From Symsagittifera roscoffensis (taxonomy: Eukaryota; Xenacoelomorpha; Acoela; Convolutidae), in contig NC_087071.1 of the NCBI RefSeq assembly GCF_963678635.1, positions 45,493,095-45,557,094 of the forward strand: 64,000 nucleotides of DNA. The letters are read 5' to 3'. The translations under genes and the position numbers were made by a program. The notes beneath the pieces were generated by a model that was not told where the DNA came from, did no database searches, and saw only the letters and a program-made list of their open reading frames with translations. Below, one piece after another: positions 11,032 through 20,770 of this stretch (position 1 is its first letter; every line of letters begins with the position of its first letter).

Positions 11032-12602
11032 TTAAGTGTCGTCCCATCTAATATGCTTATGACGCTCACGTGGGTCACTGAGTATCGATAAGCTGTCACC
11101 CGAGGATCTGGAAACGCGAACGTGACGGCCGGTCCATAGATACAGGTTACGACCTCCCCTAGCCCCCGGATCATCCCCATGGGGTCCGACCTCATGGCCA
11201 GGCATAGGTCCGTCAATAAAGGCATGCCTCCATTCACTTTCCTCCACTCCTCTCTTGTCTTCGGGCTCTTTTCTTCACCAGTCAGGTGCCGGTTTTGCAT
11301 CAGTAGGTACTGTATCAGCAGCGTCTTTAGTCCGGCAGCACACTTATACGAGTAGGTGTCAATGCTCGAGTGTGTTCTTCCCATCGACAGAGGCTCTCCG
11401 TATTTCATCAGTCGGTGAAATGACACCAGTTCCCCGTGGGTTAGAAGCACCAATGTCAAGTACCCGTCTATCCGGAGGGTGTCCACGCCCCGACTGGACA
11501 TGTATGCTGGGCCCATATTAAACAGGTACCTTGGGTAAACCAGGTACAGTGCCAGCAACAGACTGATGGGCATGTTCAATATTTCTTGTATGAAGGCTTT
11601 AAAGATGGTCTCTTTCGCGCTGTACACTCCAGCCAGGAACTCCTTTCCCCAACAAGGACTCAAGAACTCAAGAATCTCGTGATCCCTCCTCGTCCTCAGC
11701 TCACCCCTTGCGTGCTCCCTGCAGAATCCTCCAATCGTGACTTCGTTGGCTGCTGTGACGAACCTGCCAACCGTCATTTCCCTCTTCTCGGCCACTCCCA
11801 GCTGCTCCCCAAGAAAATCCCAGATCTGCTTCACCAGAAGCGGTGCACCTTCTCTTGCCTTCTCCGTGGCGTTCTCCAGCCTTGGTGTCAGGAAGGGCCA
11901 CCTGCCTGTCTCTTGTGTCAGTCGATACACCATCGACTCCAGCTGCTTTTCCGATGCGGCCACGTTCTTCCTCTCGTTGCTCGGCCCTCTAGATTTACTG
12001 GTGGAGCTTGTGATGGTCAACTCCACGTTTCGAAACCACAGACTGGCCGTCAGGTGAGTCACCACTGGATGATCGTCACCTATAATCGGACTGAGCTTGA
12101 GTTGCCTAGCGAAGTTAGATATCTCTAGCAAGAGGACCTCGTCCAATACGATGAGGATGTCAGCCAACTCGTAAAAGCCCCTCAACGCGTGGGAGACATC
12201 CGCCCACGCCGCCGCTAGTTCTGATCTGCGAAGTCTCAAGTTCGTAGGTTCCAGTTCCCGATTGGGAGCTGCCATCAGAATACGCCATCCTTTCCCTTCT
12301 GCTATCAAGATCAAGATCGCATACACAAATTGCAGAGCGGGAGGCATGCTCGCGTACCCGGGGGACGTCGTGAACGCCACTTTTGTCTTGGAGCCAAATC
12401 GTGAGGCAACGTTCTCTTGTACTTCATTCATGGCTGCAAATAATGTCTGGATGGCTTCCCAGATCTTCTTCGGTGTAGGTTCATCACCCTTGAGCTGCTC
12501 AAGAAACCTTGTCGCATGCAAGTGATCGTTCATCCCTGCAAACAGCAGTAGCTCAGGCTCGCAAGGCATCTCCGATTTTATTGCTACCACCAGGGTTAAC
12601 AT
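10830..12602 (-). CDS. Acc2 of element A, main part: SGNH-like segment plus novel domain
   Basis: Open stretch of 590 codons directly after a TAG, in the same frame as the 187-codon stretch upstream; B has no stop at that place. Residues 20-30 carry LLFAGMNDHLH (GMND at 12536-12525), which matches the G-x-N-D block III of SGNH hydrolases. About 160 residues later a GDDHP lies where block V would fall. The following 400 residues are a novel domain well conserved with B: GGMPLLTDL-LAMR-DP, IYGPAVTF-FPD, and DG-TLNWC-Q. The predicted SGNH core is degenerate, so activity is doubtful. Alternatives: a structural relative of SGNH folds used for binding. Confidence 0.6.
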   Translation of the reverse strand: MLTLVVAIKSEMPCEPELLLFAGMNDHLHATRFLEQLKGDEPTPKKIWEAIQTLFAAMNEVQENVASRFGSKTKVAFTTSPGYASMPPALQFVYAILILIAEGKGWRILMAAPNRELEPTNLRLRRSELAAAWADVSHALRGFYELADILIVLDEVLLLEISNFARQLKLSPIIGDDHPVVTHLTASLWFRNVELTITSSTSKSRGPSNERKNVAASEKQLESMVYRLTQETGRWPFLTPRLENATEKAREGAPLLVKQIWDFLGEQLGVAEKREMTVGRFVTAANEVTIGGFCREHARGELRTRRDHEILEFLSPCWGKEFLAGVYSAKETIFKAFIQEILNMPISLLLALYLVYPRYLFNMGPAYMSSRGVDTLRIDGYLTLVLLTHGELVSFHRLMKYGEPLSMGRTHSSIDTYSYKCAAGLKTLLIQYLLMQNRHLTGEEKSPKTREEWRKVNGGMPLLTDLCLAMRSDPMGMIRGLGEVVTCIYGPAVTFAFPDPRVTAYRYSVTHVSVISILDGTTLNWCQQEVLRAQMSNTVLFGKVKDPELVAYIFRGQLQCRMGGKREGPIETYPKFWNLNPLTANGQQRS

Positions 12603-13166
12603 CTAGTTTAGCTCCGCTCCCGGCAATGAATATATCAGAGTTTCCGGCCAAAACAGTTTGGGAGACGTTCCCTCAAAGTCCGATCCCGCCACGATGACCA
12701 CCCTGGGGTCGTTGGCTAATCTCTTACCTTCATACGCGGCGTCTGGTAATTCCATTTCTCTCGGGTCCATCAGCTTGTCTACCACCCTCAACTGTGCTGG
12801 AGTGGCCACCCTAATCCTGGAAATGCTGGTTCGGTGTTTGGGAGGCTCCACCACGAGTCCCGGACTCCCTAATGACTGGAGAGTTCTGTAGTTAATAGGT
12901 CCCATCACCGATTTTGTGGGAATCCCAGTCAGATCCGCCGTCTCCATCATTTTCGCTCTCGAGAAATGTGCCTCGTGAGCCTTCAGCCAGTCCACGCACT
13001 GGTGTCTACCCAAGTCTTCGTGCGACACCCGCTCAAGACCCAAAGCTTTCGCTAACTCCAGCCTGCATTCCAGGTCTTCCAAGTCCAGATCCTTGACCTT
13101 CTGCACATATCTTGACCTGCTGGTCTCCGCTGGCCTCTCCGGTTTCTTCTTCTCCGCCACCACCAC
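12603..13166 (-). CDS. Acc2 of element A, N-terminal part
   Basis: 187 codons in the same frame as Acc1 upstream (after its TAG) and as the 590-codon stretch downstream (after another TAG). There is no ATG at its head. It aligns with B Acc2 through TADLTGIPTKSVMGP / FADLEGLPSNNTMGP and through the segment ending FWPETLI / FWPDIII. A Ser in VVIVAGSDF lines up with NSEF in B and may be the remnant of SGNH block I. That assignment is weak. Confidence 0.6.
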   Translation of the reverse strand: MVVAEKKKPERPAETSRSRYVQKVKDLDLEDLECRLELAKALGLERVSHEDLGRHQCVDWLKAHEAHFSRAKMMETADLTGIPTKSVMGPINYRTLQSLGSPGLVVEPPKHRTSISRIRVATPAQLRVVDKLMDPREMELPDAAYEGKRLANDPRVVIVAGSDFEGTSPKLFWPETLIYSLPGAELN

Positions 13167-13184
13167 CGAGGATATTACCGATGC

Positions 13185-15107
13185 CTAAAGAGTTGATGAC
13201 GTTGCCTCATCATCCTCCATGGACGCGGCGCCCGGCAACTTGGTCCGGCTGCTCCTCGAACTGTCTCTAGAATCGGCCATCGCACCCAAGCGACTGGACA
13301 AAGCCCTCGGGTTGAAGAAGGGTGGATTTGGGGATGGTCTGAATGTGACCTGTGCCGTCTCTAGCAGCTCTGCCTCCAATGCGCTTATGTGCCTTCGGAA
13401 GACATCATTCAACCACTCCATCCCTCTGGGCCTATCAAAGTGAATCCCATCCGAGGATGCATCGTCAGAGAAAGCAGATAGCTCCATTTGCTCGGCCACG
13501 TCCAACAGCCCAACGGGGAGGACGCATCTTTGGTGTATCAGCCTGATTTTTTCCTCCAGGTGTCGCACTCTTGTGTTCATCTCCATTGCATGTTGATTCG
13601 CTTTCATGTTGTAAGGGATGGTGCACACCGTAAGAATGGCCGGATCCATTTGAATCCGCAATTCCTCAAGAATGCAGCTCATCTTGTCGTGCAGCCTCGT
13701 CACCTTCCTTGCTTCCCCCCTGGACACGTCATTCGTCCCGACCATCAGAGTCACCGTGTATACTCTTGCCATCCCTAGCATCTCAAGTGTCGCTAGCATC
13801 TGCGGCGTCGCGGCTCCAGCGAAGCTCAAGATCCCCGTTTGCCAATGGGACTGGATCCGGGTCAGCACCCGCAACAAGCTGTCCCCTATGATCAGGTGGA
13901 CCGCCCCCTCGGGCACACGTGGCTGGGTGAGGTATTCCACCCAAGCCGCGTCATGGAAGCAATCTCTCCTGTCTCTCTGCGCCGTGCTCCAGTCCATCCG
14001 ATTGTGCCTGTGGTATCTACCTTCCGTATTCTTCTTGTAACTCGAGATCACCACACTCCTGACAAGTTGCTCCCCCCACGTCGAGGGTAAGTCCACTCTG
14101 GCTGGACTCTCGCGACTCCTTAGCTGTAGCCGCTCGTGCAACTCTTTCAGTCGTGACGAGCTACCACTCACCTGACTACTACCCGGGGTGGAACTTGGTG
14201 TATATCCAGGCAGCGCGACGTCCATCAACGGGCGTATTACTTGGGTCTCTAGACCACGCAGGGAGGACGCTGATTCAGACGGTATCCACACCTCCAACCT
14301 TTCGTTCATATGTTCTTGAGCCGCGCGATCGAGGTTAAATCGTCCCTTCGACCTAGGAGCTTCATCCACCTCCATACGTGACTCTGGTCTTGAGCCGGTC
14401 ACCACCCGCTCTTTGGGCCTAGCCCCTTTCTGCATATCGAGCTCGCGTTGTCGTTGCTGGATCCTTTCAAGCTCCGACTTCAGCTGCTCGCAATTCGCGG
14501 CATTCTCTCGCACCCTTTCTGCCTGTAGCTGTTCAGCTCTCAACATGTCCAGTTCCCTCCGCGCTTGATCCCTCTCAAGTTTTGCCTGATCTCCCTCGAG
14601 CACCGCTTGATCCCGGTCGAGGTTCGCCTTGTCCCTCTCCCGCTGAGTCTTCTCAAGCTCTCTCTTCATGATACTGACGTCCGGATACGCTTCCCCCGTT
14701 TGCTGTGCCCGTGACATCAATGGTGTCTTGCTCGTGCTCTGGCCCGTGGATCTGAATGATGGTCTGACCGGCATTGGGAACTCCCCTGCACCATACTCAG
14801 TATTGTTACTCAAGCCAGGGTTCCTTGCCAAATCGAACCCCCTCATTGCTCTATCCACGTTCCAGGACAGCCACCTGGTTTGCTCTTGATTGGATATTCC
14901 ATCAGTGGTGTAGCCTACCATCAAAACCGCTTCTGTCGCAGACTCCCGACACTCGCCCTGTTCCTCCAACTGGAGGATGGCATTCAACATCACTGCCATT
15001 CTCTCGTTCACTTGAGTATAATCCAGGTCCCTCAGACGTCTGTACAATTCGTCAAGTGTGGGTTTTTTCAAGGCCGATGGCATGGACTTCCAGAACCGAT
15101 CTGCCAT
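13185..15107 (-). CDS. Acc1 of element A: coiled coil plus SGNH (GDSL-type) hydrolase
   Basis: 640 codons from a proper ATG, uninterrupted. An N-terminal helical region is followed by a Lys/Glu/Arg/Asp repeat segment at about residues 145-235 (periodic RDQA, LERDQ), a likely long coiled coil that could drive oligomerisation. The C-terminal SGNH domain shows block I GDS at residue 408 (LIIGDSLLRVL), the block II Gly in FAGAA, block III GTND at 456-459 and block V DGIH at 553-556. The Ser, Gly, Asn and Asp-x-x-His positions are thus all present, as in lipases/esterases and carbohydrate deacetylases. The substrate cannot be told. There is no signal peptide or membrane anchor. It is the first gene after the pol spacer. 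Confidence 0.82.
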   Translation of the reverse strand: MADRFWKSMPSALKKPTLDELYRRLRDLDYTQVNERMAVMLNAILQLEEQGECRESATEAVLMVGYTTDGISNQEQTRWLSWNVDRAMRGFDLARNPGLSNNTEYGAGEFPMPVRPSFRSTGQSTSKTPLMSRAQQTGEAYPDVSIMKRELEKTQRERDKANLDRDQAVLEGDQAKLERDQARRELDMLRAEQLQAERVRENAANCEQLKSELERIQQRQRELDMQKGARPKERVVTGSRPESRMEVDEAPRSKGRFNLDRAAQEHMNERLEVWIPSESASSLRGLETQVIRPLMDVALPGYTPSSTPGSSQVSGSSSRLKELHERLQLRSRESPARVDLPSTWGEQLVRSVVISSYKKNTEGRYHRHNRMDWSTAQRDRRDCFHDAAWVEYLTQPRVPEGAVHLIIGDSLLRVLTRIQSHWQTGILSFAGAATPQMLATLEMLGMARVYTVTLMVGTNDVSRGEARKVTRLHDKMSCILEELRIQMDPAILTVCTIPYNMKANQHAMEMNTRVRHLEEKIRLIHQRCVLPVGLLDVAEQMELSAFSDDASSDGIHFDRPRGMEWLNDVFRRHISALEAELLETAQVTFRPSPNPPFFNPRALSSRLGAMADSRDSSRSSRTKLPGAASMEDDEATSSTL

Positions 15108-15592
15108 TTCCGTGATTTCTAAGTGATCTTGAGTATTAGCAACTTGAATTTTACCTGACCAACTTGAGTCTTACCTGAGCAACTTGAGTTTACCTTAGCA
15201 ACTTGAGTTTACTTTAGCAACTTGAGCTTGCTTCTTGAGGTGTCGATCAATTTTGCGTTCTCTTTCTTTAATTGAATACAGTTGGGTAGTCAATTTGACT
15301 TTACCAAATCAATCTGAAAATAACACCCGATTTTAGACCGACAGGCTGTGTTCCTAACCTAAAAACCCCCTTTATCATTATAGTTAAAACCCTTCCTTTT
15401 CGTCCTATTAAAAAAGTTCAATTGGAAATTTTCTAAAAACATGCAGATTCATTTTATGTTTTAGCACCATCAATCATTTAAAATACTAATTGTCATGCCA
15501 ATCACCTCTAAGATTCTTTACCTGTTTTGTACCCCCACACCTAACTCGAGATTCTTCCCTCATGCCCAACTCGAGACCCCCGCGTATCCGAC
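15108..15592 (-). other. pol-Acc1 spacer of element A
   Basis: AT-rich, non-coding. On the Acc1 side (about 15137-15236) lie five copies of a 19-21-bp repeat with core CAACTTGA. On the sense strand each copy gives (C/A)AGGTAA, close to a 5' splice-donor consensus (best: CAGGTAAGA). The rest has poly-A/T tracts and no open frame. Element B has a spacer at the same place but with a different sequence. It could hold a promoter or splice signals for the accessory genes; I see no TATA box I would defend. Confidence 0.6.
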
Positions 15593-17074
15593 TCAGGCGA
15601 TGCTCAAGTAGTATTTCTTGTGAAGATGCACCATTATCTCAGTTTCTGCGAAGACCACGTGTAGGATAGCGTACAATTCCCTTGGGCTCAATTTGCCCCT
15701 GTTTGGGTCATACACCGGCACTGAGACCTCCGTTATCCCTCTTTCAATCATGAAGTCTCGTAGTCTTGTTTTTGCCAACATCACGTGTTCGGGATCGATC
15801 GTGTTCCTGTCATTGACCCTCGTCACTAGGAAGCACAGGTATTTGCCCGGGACTTGTGCTACTGATGGTGGAAGCGCTGCCATTCCTCCCAGTCCTGGTC
15901 TCTGTCTAAACAGAAACTCAACGTTCTGGTACTCTCTTTTGAAGTCAGCTTCCAGTCTTGATTTGAAACTCATGTCCGCCGTGATACAGATTGCGCTAGT
16001 CCTGTCCGACAAAATGAAGTCACTATCCGTTATCAGGATATTTTCTGAGTATTCGTTTGGTATTTCAAACTTCATTTTGAAATTCCGTCCTATGGTAGGC
16101 TCGGCCGCCTCCCCTTCTAGTTCTAGTCCGCACTTTTCTCTCACTTCTCTGAGTTTCTTTATCATCAAATTTTCGGTGTGGGTAAGTCCTACCCCCACTC
16201 CCCGGACAAAAATATTTATCGACGTCCCCGTCGATGATGCTGGGTCTGAATTATCTGGTGGAATGTCGAGCGGGCTGTCTGTTGCCGTCCAGCCGAAAAG
16301 AGGATCCTCTGTTTTCATGTACTTCCCCGCTGATATGTCAACTTGCTGTATGCTCTGCCCTTCCTCGCTTTCGTTCTTGACATCGCGCATCCATTCTAAC
16401 ATCCTCAAGTTCGTATTCTCCCTCCTCTCTATCTCACTCTGTTCTAAATCCGTCTCCCGCTCCGGCGTCGAGTAGTCTTCCTGTGGGTAGTGATCATTAT
16501 CATCTATGATCTGCCATTCACCATCTGCCGTCACCTCGCCCACACTTATTAGTTCTTTGCCTAAGTCATCAGGTTGTATCTTATCGATCAGGAAGTCGTC
16601 CCCATACCTGTTGTACCTCATGACTGTGCGTTTGCGATTGCCACTCCTTGTCCCCGCTGGTATTGACAAGTCTGGTTCAGTCCACCTCGGCACCTCACCT
16701 TGCTCCGGATCGTTCCAATCTTTTTCCAGAAAAGATTCTGCTTCAGAGTCCGCATCTATTTTTTCATTGTCATCCAAACTCAAGTTCTCATTGCCATCAT
16801 TCTTATCTCTGGTGCCTCTTTCGTTCACTTCACATGCTGGTTCCACCAGTAGGTATTCTAGTCCCTCCATGTCCTTTGGTATGCACCAGTCCTCTGGGAA
16901 TGGGACATGAGGCTTCAGGTTCTCATAATGTGCTGCTCGCCCCGTACTCGAGCGGTAGAACCGTCCTTGTTGATGTACTTCAGTTATCATGAATGGTCCT
17001 CTCCATTTCTTGAGTAGTTTCTTCGTCCCTTTGGGCTGTATCACATTCTGGAAAACCCACACATACTGGCCCAC
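15593..17074 (-). CDS. pol: Element A integrase C-terminus (GPF module) with macrodomain-like tail
   Basis: 493 codons, shifted in frame against the integrase core upstream. Residues 18-60 (KLLKKWRGPF ... ENLKPH) are the GPY/F module found at the end of Ty3-type integrases. A linker of about 230 acidic residues follows, then a conserved SINIFVRGVGVG block. The last 150 residues follow the strand-helix order of TARG1/OARD1-type macrodomains: TSAICITADMSF, a helix ending NVEFL, GG-AALPP, YLCFLVTR, a helix TRLRDFMIERGI, VPVYDPNRG and a final strand. The glycine-rich ligand loop and the catalytic Lys and Asp of TARG1 appear replaced, so hydrolysis of ADP-ribose is unlikely unless chemistry differs. 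The stop after YYLSIA is shared in position with B. Confidence 0.75.
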   Translation of the reverse strand: MGQYVWVFQNVIQPKGTKKLLKKWRGPFMITEVHQQGRFYRSSTGRAAHYENLKPHVPFPEDWCIPKDMEGLEYLLVEPACEVNERGTRDKNDGNENLSLDDNEKIDADSEAESFLEKDWNDPEQGEVPRWTEPDLSIPAGTRSGNRKRTVMRYNRYGDDFLIDKIQPDDLGKELISVGEVTADGEWQIIDDNDHYPQEDYSTPERETDLEQSEIERRENTNLRMLEWMRDVKNESEEGQSIQQVDISAGKYMKTEDPLFGWTATDSPLDIPPDNSDPASSTGTSINIFVRGVGVGLTHTENLMIKKLREVREKCGLELEGEAAEPTIGRNFKMKFEIPNEYSENILITDSDFILSDRTSAICITADMSFKSRLEADFKREYQNVEFLFRQRPGLGGMAALPPSVAQVPGKYLCFLVTRVNDRNTIDPEHVMLAKTRLRDFMIERGITEVSVPVYDPNRGKLSPRELYAILHVVFAETEIMVHLHKKYYLSIA

Positions 17075-17544
17075 TTCATATGGCTTCGCCTGTAATATTT
17101 TTCATCATATTTCTTGCGCTGTCTCATTTGTGCCTGCCCAGTGTTCCTCCTGCATAGTTCGTTTGTTTCCTGCTGTCTCCTGATCGCTTCTTTCACGTAA
17201 GTTTGAGGCGACGTCCTCTTCCCTTCATACTCCGGGTAAAAGAACGTCAGGGGCATCGCTCTCTCTTTGCCTGTCAACATCATGAATGGACTGATTCCCG
17301 TCGTTGAGTGTTGAGTACTGTTGTATGCCCCTACGACTTGCGGCAGATACTTATTCCAGTCCGTCAAGTATCTAGAGCAGTATACCCTCAGCATGTTCAC
17401 CAACGTTCTATTCTGTCTCTCTACCAGCCCGTTAGTCTGAGGATGGTAAGTCGTTGAGTGTGCATGAGCAATGTGTGACCTCTTCGTTAATTCCTTAGTC
17501 AAGTCCCCCACAAAGGCCTTGCCGTTGTCTGACTGAAAAATCAT
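17041..17544 (-). pseudogene. pol: Element A integrase core, second half
   Basis: In frame with the upstream stretch but separated by a TGA that stands where B and C have a Cys codon. It carries the second catalytic Asp in FQSDNG and the catalytic Glu in NGLVERQN, spaced as in the D,D(35)E core. The frame is lost at 17041 by a small deletion that B lacks (just before VGQYVWVFQN). Confidence 0.9.
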
Positions 17545-17547
17545 TGG

Positions 17548-18987
17548 TCAACCATACCTTGATATCCAATGGGTTATCAAGTGGTCACAAGTCTCTTCTG
17601 CCGAAGCTGTTTGACACGGCACCGCTTCTGCCAGTTTTGTGAAGTGATCAATTATAACCAGTATCTGGTTATACCCCGACTCCGTCACACAGATCTTCTG
17701 GTGGTCTATTTGCACCACTTCATTAAATTCAGAGCTTTCCACCGACTTGAGTGGGAATTTCATCTTCCTTGGGTCTTTCACTTGCACGCATGCCAGGCAT
17801 GCATTCACCCACCTCTCACAGGCTTTCCTCAATCCTGGCCAATCGAACCTGTGAAGTATTCTTTGTTGCACTTTGTCTATCCCCTGGTGCCCCATTTGGT
17901 CATGTGATCTGAACAGCACCTCTGTCTGATACAATTGTGGTAATATGATGAGGTTGTGCTTGTGTGGTATCTTGTCTTCGTCTTTTCTCTTGCATGCTAC
18001 CACCCCGCCAGCCGTGTGATAGAGTAACTCTTTCCTCTCTTTGTAGAACTGGCTCAGGATCTTGTAGCTGTCTTCTTCAAGTTCCCCTTTCTCTTTGGAT
18101 CCCATTCGGATCCATTTGGAGAGATTGCTTGTCATCTTGTCATTCTTCTGGGCTCTTATCAGGTCCGACAGCCTATATCTCGCTTTGACATGTTCCTTCA
18201 GCGCCATGATCTGCCCATTCATCTCCCCAGGGTTGTGGACGTCGTCATTCAGCTTCACGCACACTATCCTCCTTACTACCTTCATGTCGTCTTCTGGCAC
18301 CAGATTTGTTCTCACATTTGAATTGCATGGTAGTTCCCTGAATGGCTTCCTCGAAACTGCAACTCTTTCAACTTCTTCACCACCTCGTATTTCCTGCACG
18401 TCTAAGTTGAAGGTTCCTGAGGACGGATCTGTTTGTAATTCCCTGTCGTGGTGTCTAATCTTTTCTTCTGCCAATATCATGCAGAGACTATCTTGATTGT
18501 CACTGCTCGCTTCCGAGTCCTCATCCCACATTTCACACTCCCCGGACAAATTTTCTCCTTCAGTGTTTTCTTCTTCTGTGGACGTGGACCGCTCCCCGGA
18601 CTCTTGACCTGGTCCCAGGTATTCAGCTTCTTCCTTGAATACCACTCTCTTTCTCCTGACTCTAGTCTGTTCAAGTAATTCAGCTGGGATCTTTTCGACC
18701 AGTGACTGCACCACTTCTTTCCCATCAAGGTTAGTCACCTTCGAGGTATTTCTATCACTAGCTGTCCCGCTCTTTCGCAGTTTTGTGACCTCAGGTTCCT
18801 CCTTATAGTTTCCTCGAATCACGGGCTTATCGTCTGCTAGTTTTTCGAGTAACCCCTTTAAGTCTTCGTCTATTTGTGCTTCCCCCGTCTCTACCTGGTT
18901 GAGATCGTAGCTTTTTGCTTTGAGCGTCTCCCTCACGATCTTTGACTTGAGCATTATTCCTATCGGCATCCCTCGGTTCTTTTTCAA
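17548..18987 (-). pseudogene. pol: Element A integrase: linker, zinc domain and first half of core
   Basis: 479 codons. The first 250 are a charged linker containing NLSGE, encoded by the TTTGTCCGGGGAG motif at 18550-18538. Then comes the HHCC zinc domain (H-x4-H in SHDQMGH, C-x2-C in CLAC) and the start of the catalytic core with the first Asp in VVQIDHQK. It ends at the TGA replacing a Cys codon. It lies in the same frame as the RNase H stretch upstream, separated by one stop, unlike B and C. Confidence 0.92.
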
Positions 18988-19017
18988 GATTGTTTCTTTC
19001 GTAGTATCTTTTGGTAA

Positions 19018-19902
19018 CTAGGGGTGATCTTCTTTTGGTTTGCCTGATTTGTCCAACCATTTCGTGAGAGGAAGACTGTCATACGTTTTCTTGTCCATGA
19101 AGAGGAAGCCATCCTTGATCTCAGGTCTATCTGCCTCCCTCTGTTCTTGTCTCTCGTAGAACTCCGTCTTCTTGCTCAAGCTGTCAGCATTCTGATGCTT
19201 GTTTTGTGTTCTATGCTCAATTAACATATTGTATCCGACCAGGCGAACTATCCACCTCCCAATGTATTTTTGGTCCATTGAGTACGTCTTCAGCCAGCTT
19301 TGTGCCCTGTTGTCGACTCGCAACTTGAATGGCTCACTGCCTAGGTATGCCCTATATTTCTCGACAAAGGTAACCACCGCGAACATCTCTGCTTTCCGTG
19401 CTCCGTACTTCATTTCCGTGTCACTTAGGACTTTGCTCCCGTACGCTATTGGTCTCAAGACTGTCTTCCCGTTCCACTCTTGTTCTTGGTGGAAAATTTC
19501 AGATATCGCTACTATCGACGCGTCCGTATCCAGTACGTACATCCCCTTCTCTGTTGGCATCCCTAGTCGTGGTGCCTCGCACAACTCTTTCTTTATTCTC
19601 TGGAATGACTCTTCCATTGCGTTATTCCACGTGAACTTCTTGCCCTTGTGCCTCATCAACTGTTGCATCGGATAAACCTTATCTGCATAGCCTTTGACGA
19701 ATTCTCTGTAGTAATTTGCAAAACCCAGAAAGCTCATCAATTGGGGTTCCGTTTTCGGCGATTTCCAAGTTAGAACTGCTTCTACTGCGTCTGGATCTGG
19801 TCTGATGCCGTGTTTGTCCACCATCCTGCCCAAGTATTTTATCGAGTCCTTGAGTATCTCACACTTTGATGGTTTGCACTTCAGCCCGACCTCTTCATAC
19901 AC
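19018..19902 (-). pseudogene. pol: Element A RT thumb and RNase H
   Basis: 294 codons, frameshifted against the RT fingers/palm. It begins at the CKPSKCE region and contains the connection FLGFANYYREF and the RNase H domain with VLDTDAS (first catalytic Asp), AEMFAVVTF (Glu) and RVDNRAQSW (Asp). The DNTD-like last acidic residue is seen as NADSLSKK. The NRA-SW block has Gln where B and C have Leu. It ends at a stop 10 codons before the integrase linker opens. Confidence 0.92.
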
Positions 19903-20738
19903 GGAAATACTTCGTCAAGTCTCTCAATGTGGTCCTCTAGTGTGGGTGTCGCTATTACCACGTCATCCACATAGCACATTACCAGATTGCCATACTTCTT
20001 CGTCACGCCTATCAGCGCGTGTGCCATCAACCGCTGAAACGTGGCTGTGGCATTGCAAAGTCCAAACGGCATCCGTTTCCATTGAAACAGACCCAACTCG
20101 CAGGCAAACCCTGTCTTGTCCCTGTCCTGCTTCCTGTGTGGTACCTGCCAAAAAGCCGAGCCTAAATCAAGAGTCGTAAAAATTTTTGCATCAACTAACT
20201 TCGAGAGGCTCTCATGAATCCTAGGTATGGGATAGGCATCCTTCACCGTGACGGAGTTCAGGTATCGAAAGTCACAACAAAACCTCAACTGGTCGCCTTT
20301 CTTTTTGGCCATCCTTACTCCACACGCCCATGGTGATTTGGATGGTTCTATCATGTCATACTCTAGTAGCGTTTCAATCTCCTTTCTACACGCATCCGAT
20401 TTGTGTGGGGTCATGCGCCTCGCCCCCTCCCTGTGCGGTATTGCGTTTTCCTCAAGCTCTATTTCATGCTCAACAAAATTACAACACGTGATGTCTGCCT
20501 TATGTCTTGAAAAAACCTCTTCGTTCCGTTCTAGTACGTCCTTGATGGCTTCGAGCTGTTCGTCCGTTAACTTGCCTCTTAAGTGTTCAATTTCCGGTAG
20601 GACCGGTTTATCACCCTGTATTTCGTCTATTGTGGGCCGTTCCGGGAAATTCGAATAGCTCGATAGTCCATCGTCTGTCTCTGACTTAAGTGACTTCACA
20701 AGACCTGATGAATCTTTTATTTTATTCAATCGTCTCAA
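19881..20738 (-). pseudogene. pol: Element A reverse transcriptase fingers and palm
   Basis: 285 codons covering RT motifs in order: EGARRMTPHKSDAC, MIEPSKSPWACGV, FCCDFRYLN, motif A FTTLDLGSAFW with its Asp, FGLCNATATFQRLM, and motif C YVDD (19973-19962). Both catalytic motifs are intact, although the frame is lost after LDEVFPCMKRSG. The start (TTG) lies in the triple 15-bp repeat at 20728-20770 that breaks the join with the protease. Confidence 0.95.
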
Positions 20739-20770
20739 GATACAATCGTCTCAAGATCAATCGTCTCAAA
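20728..20770. repeat. Triple ~15-bp microduplication at the PR-RT join of A
   Basis: TCGTCTCAAGAT repeats three times (two full copies and TCGTCTCAAAA). The duplication puts protease and RT in different frames. B and C have no such repeat here. Confidence 0.8.

Noticed and set aside
6835-15107. Recoded stop codons (alternative genetic code)
   Set aside because: TAG, TAA and TGA all interrupt frames, at places where the sister copy has differing sense codons, so ordinary decay explains them better.
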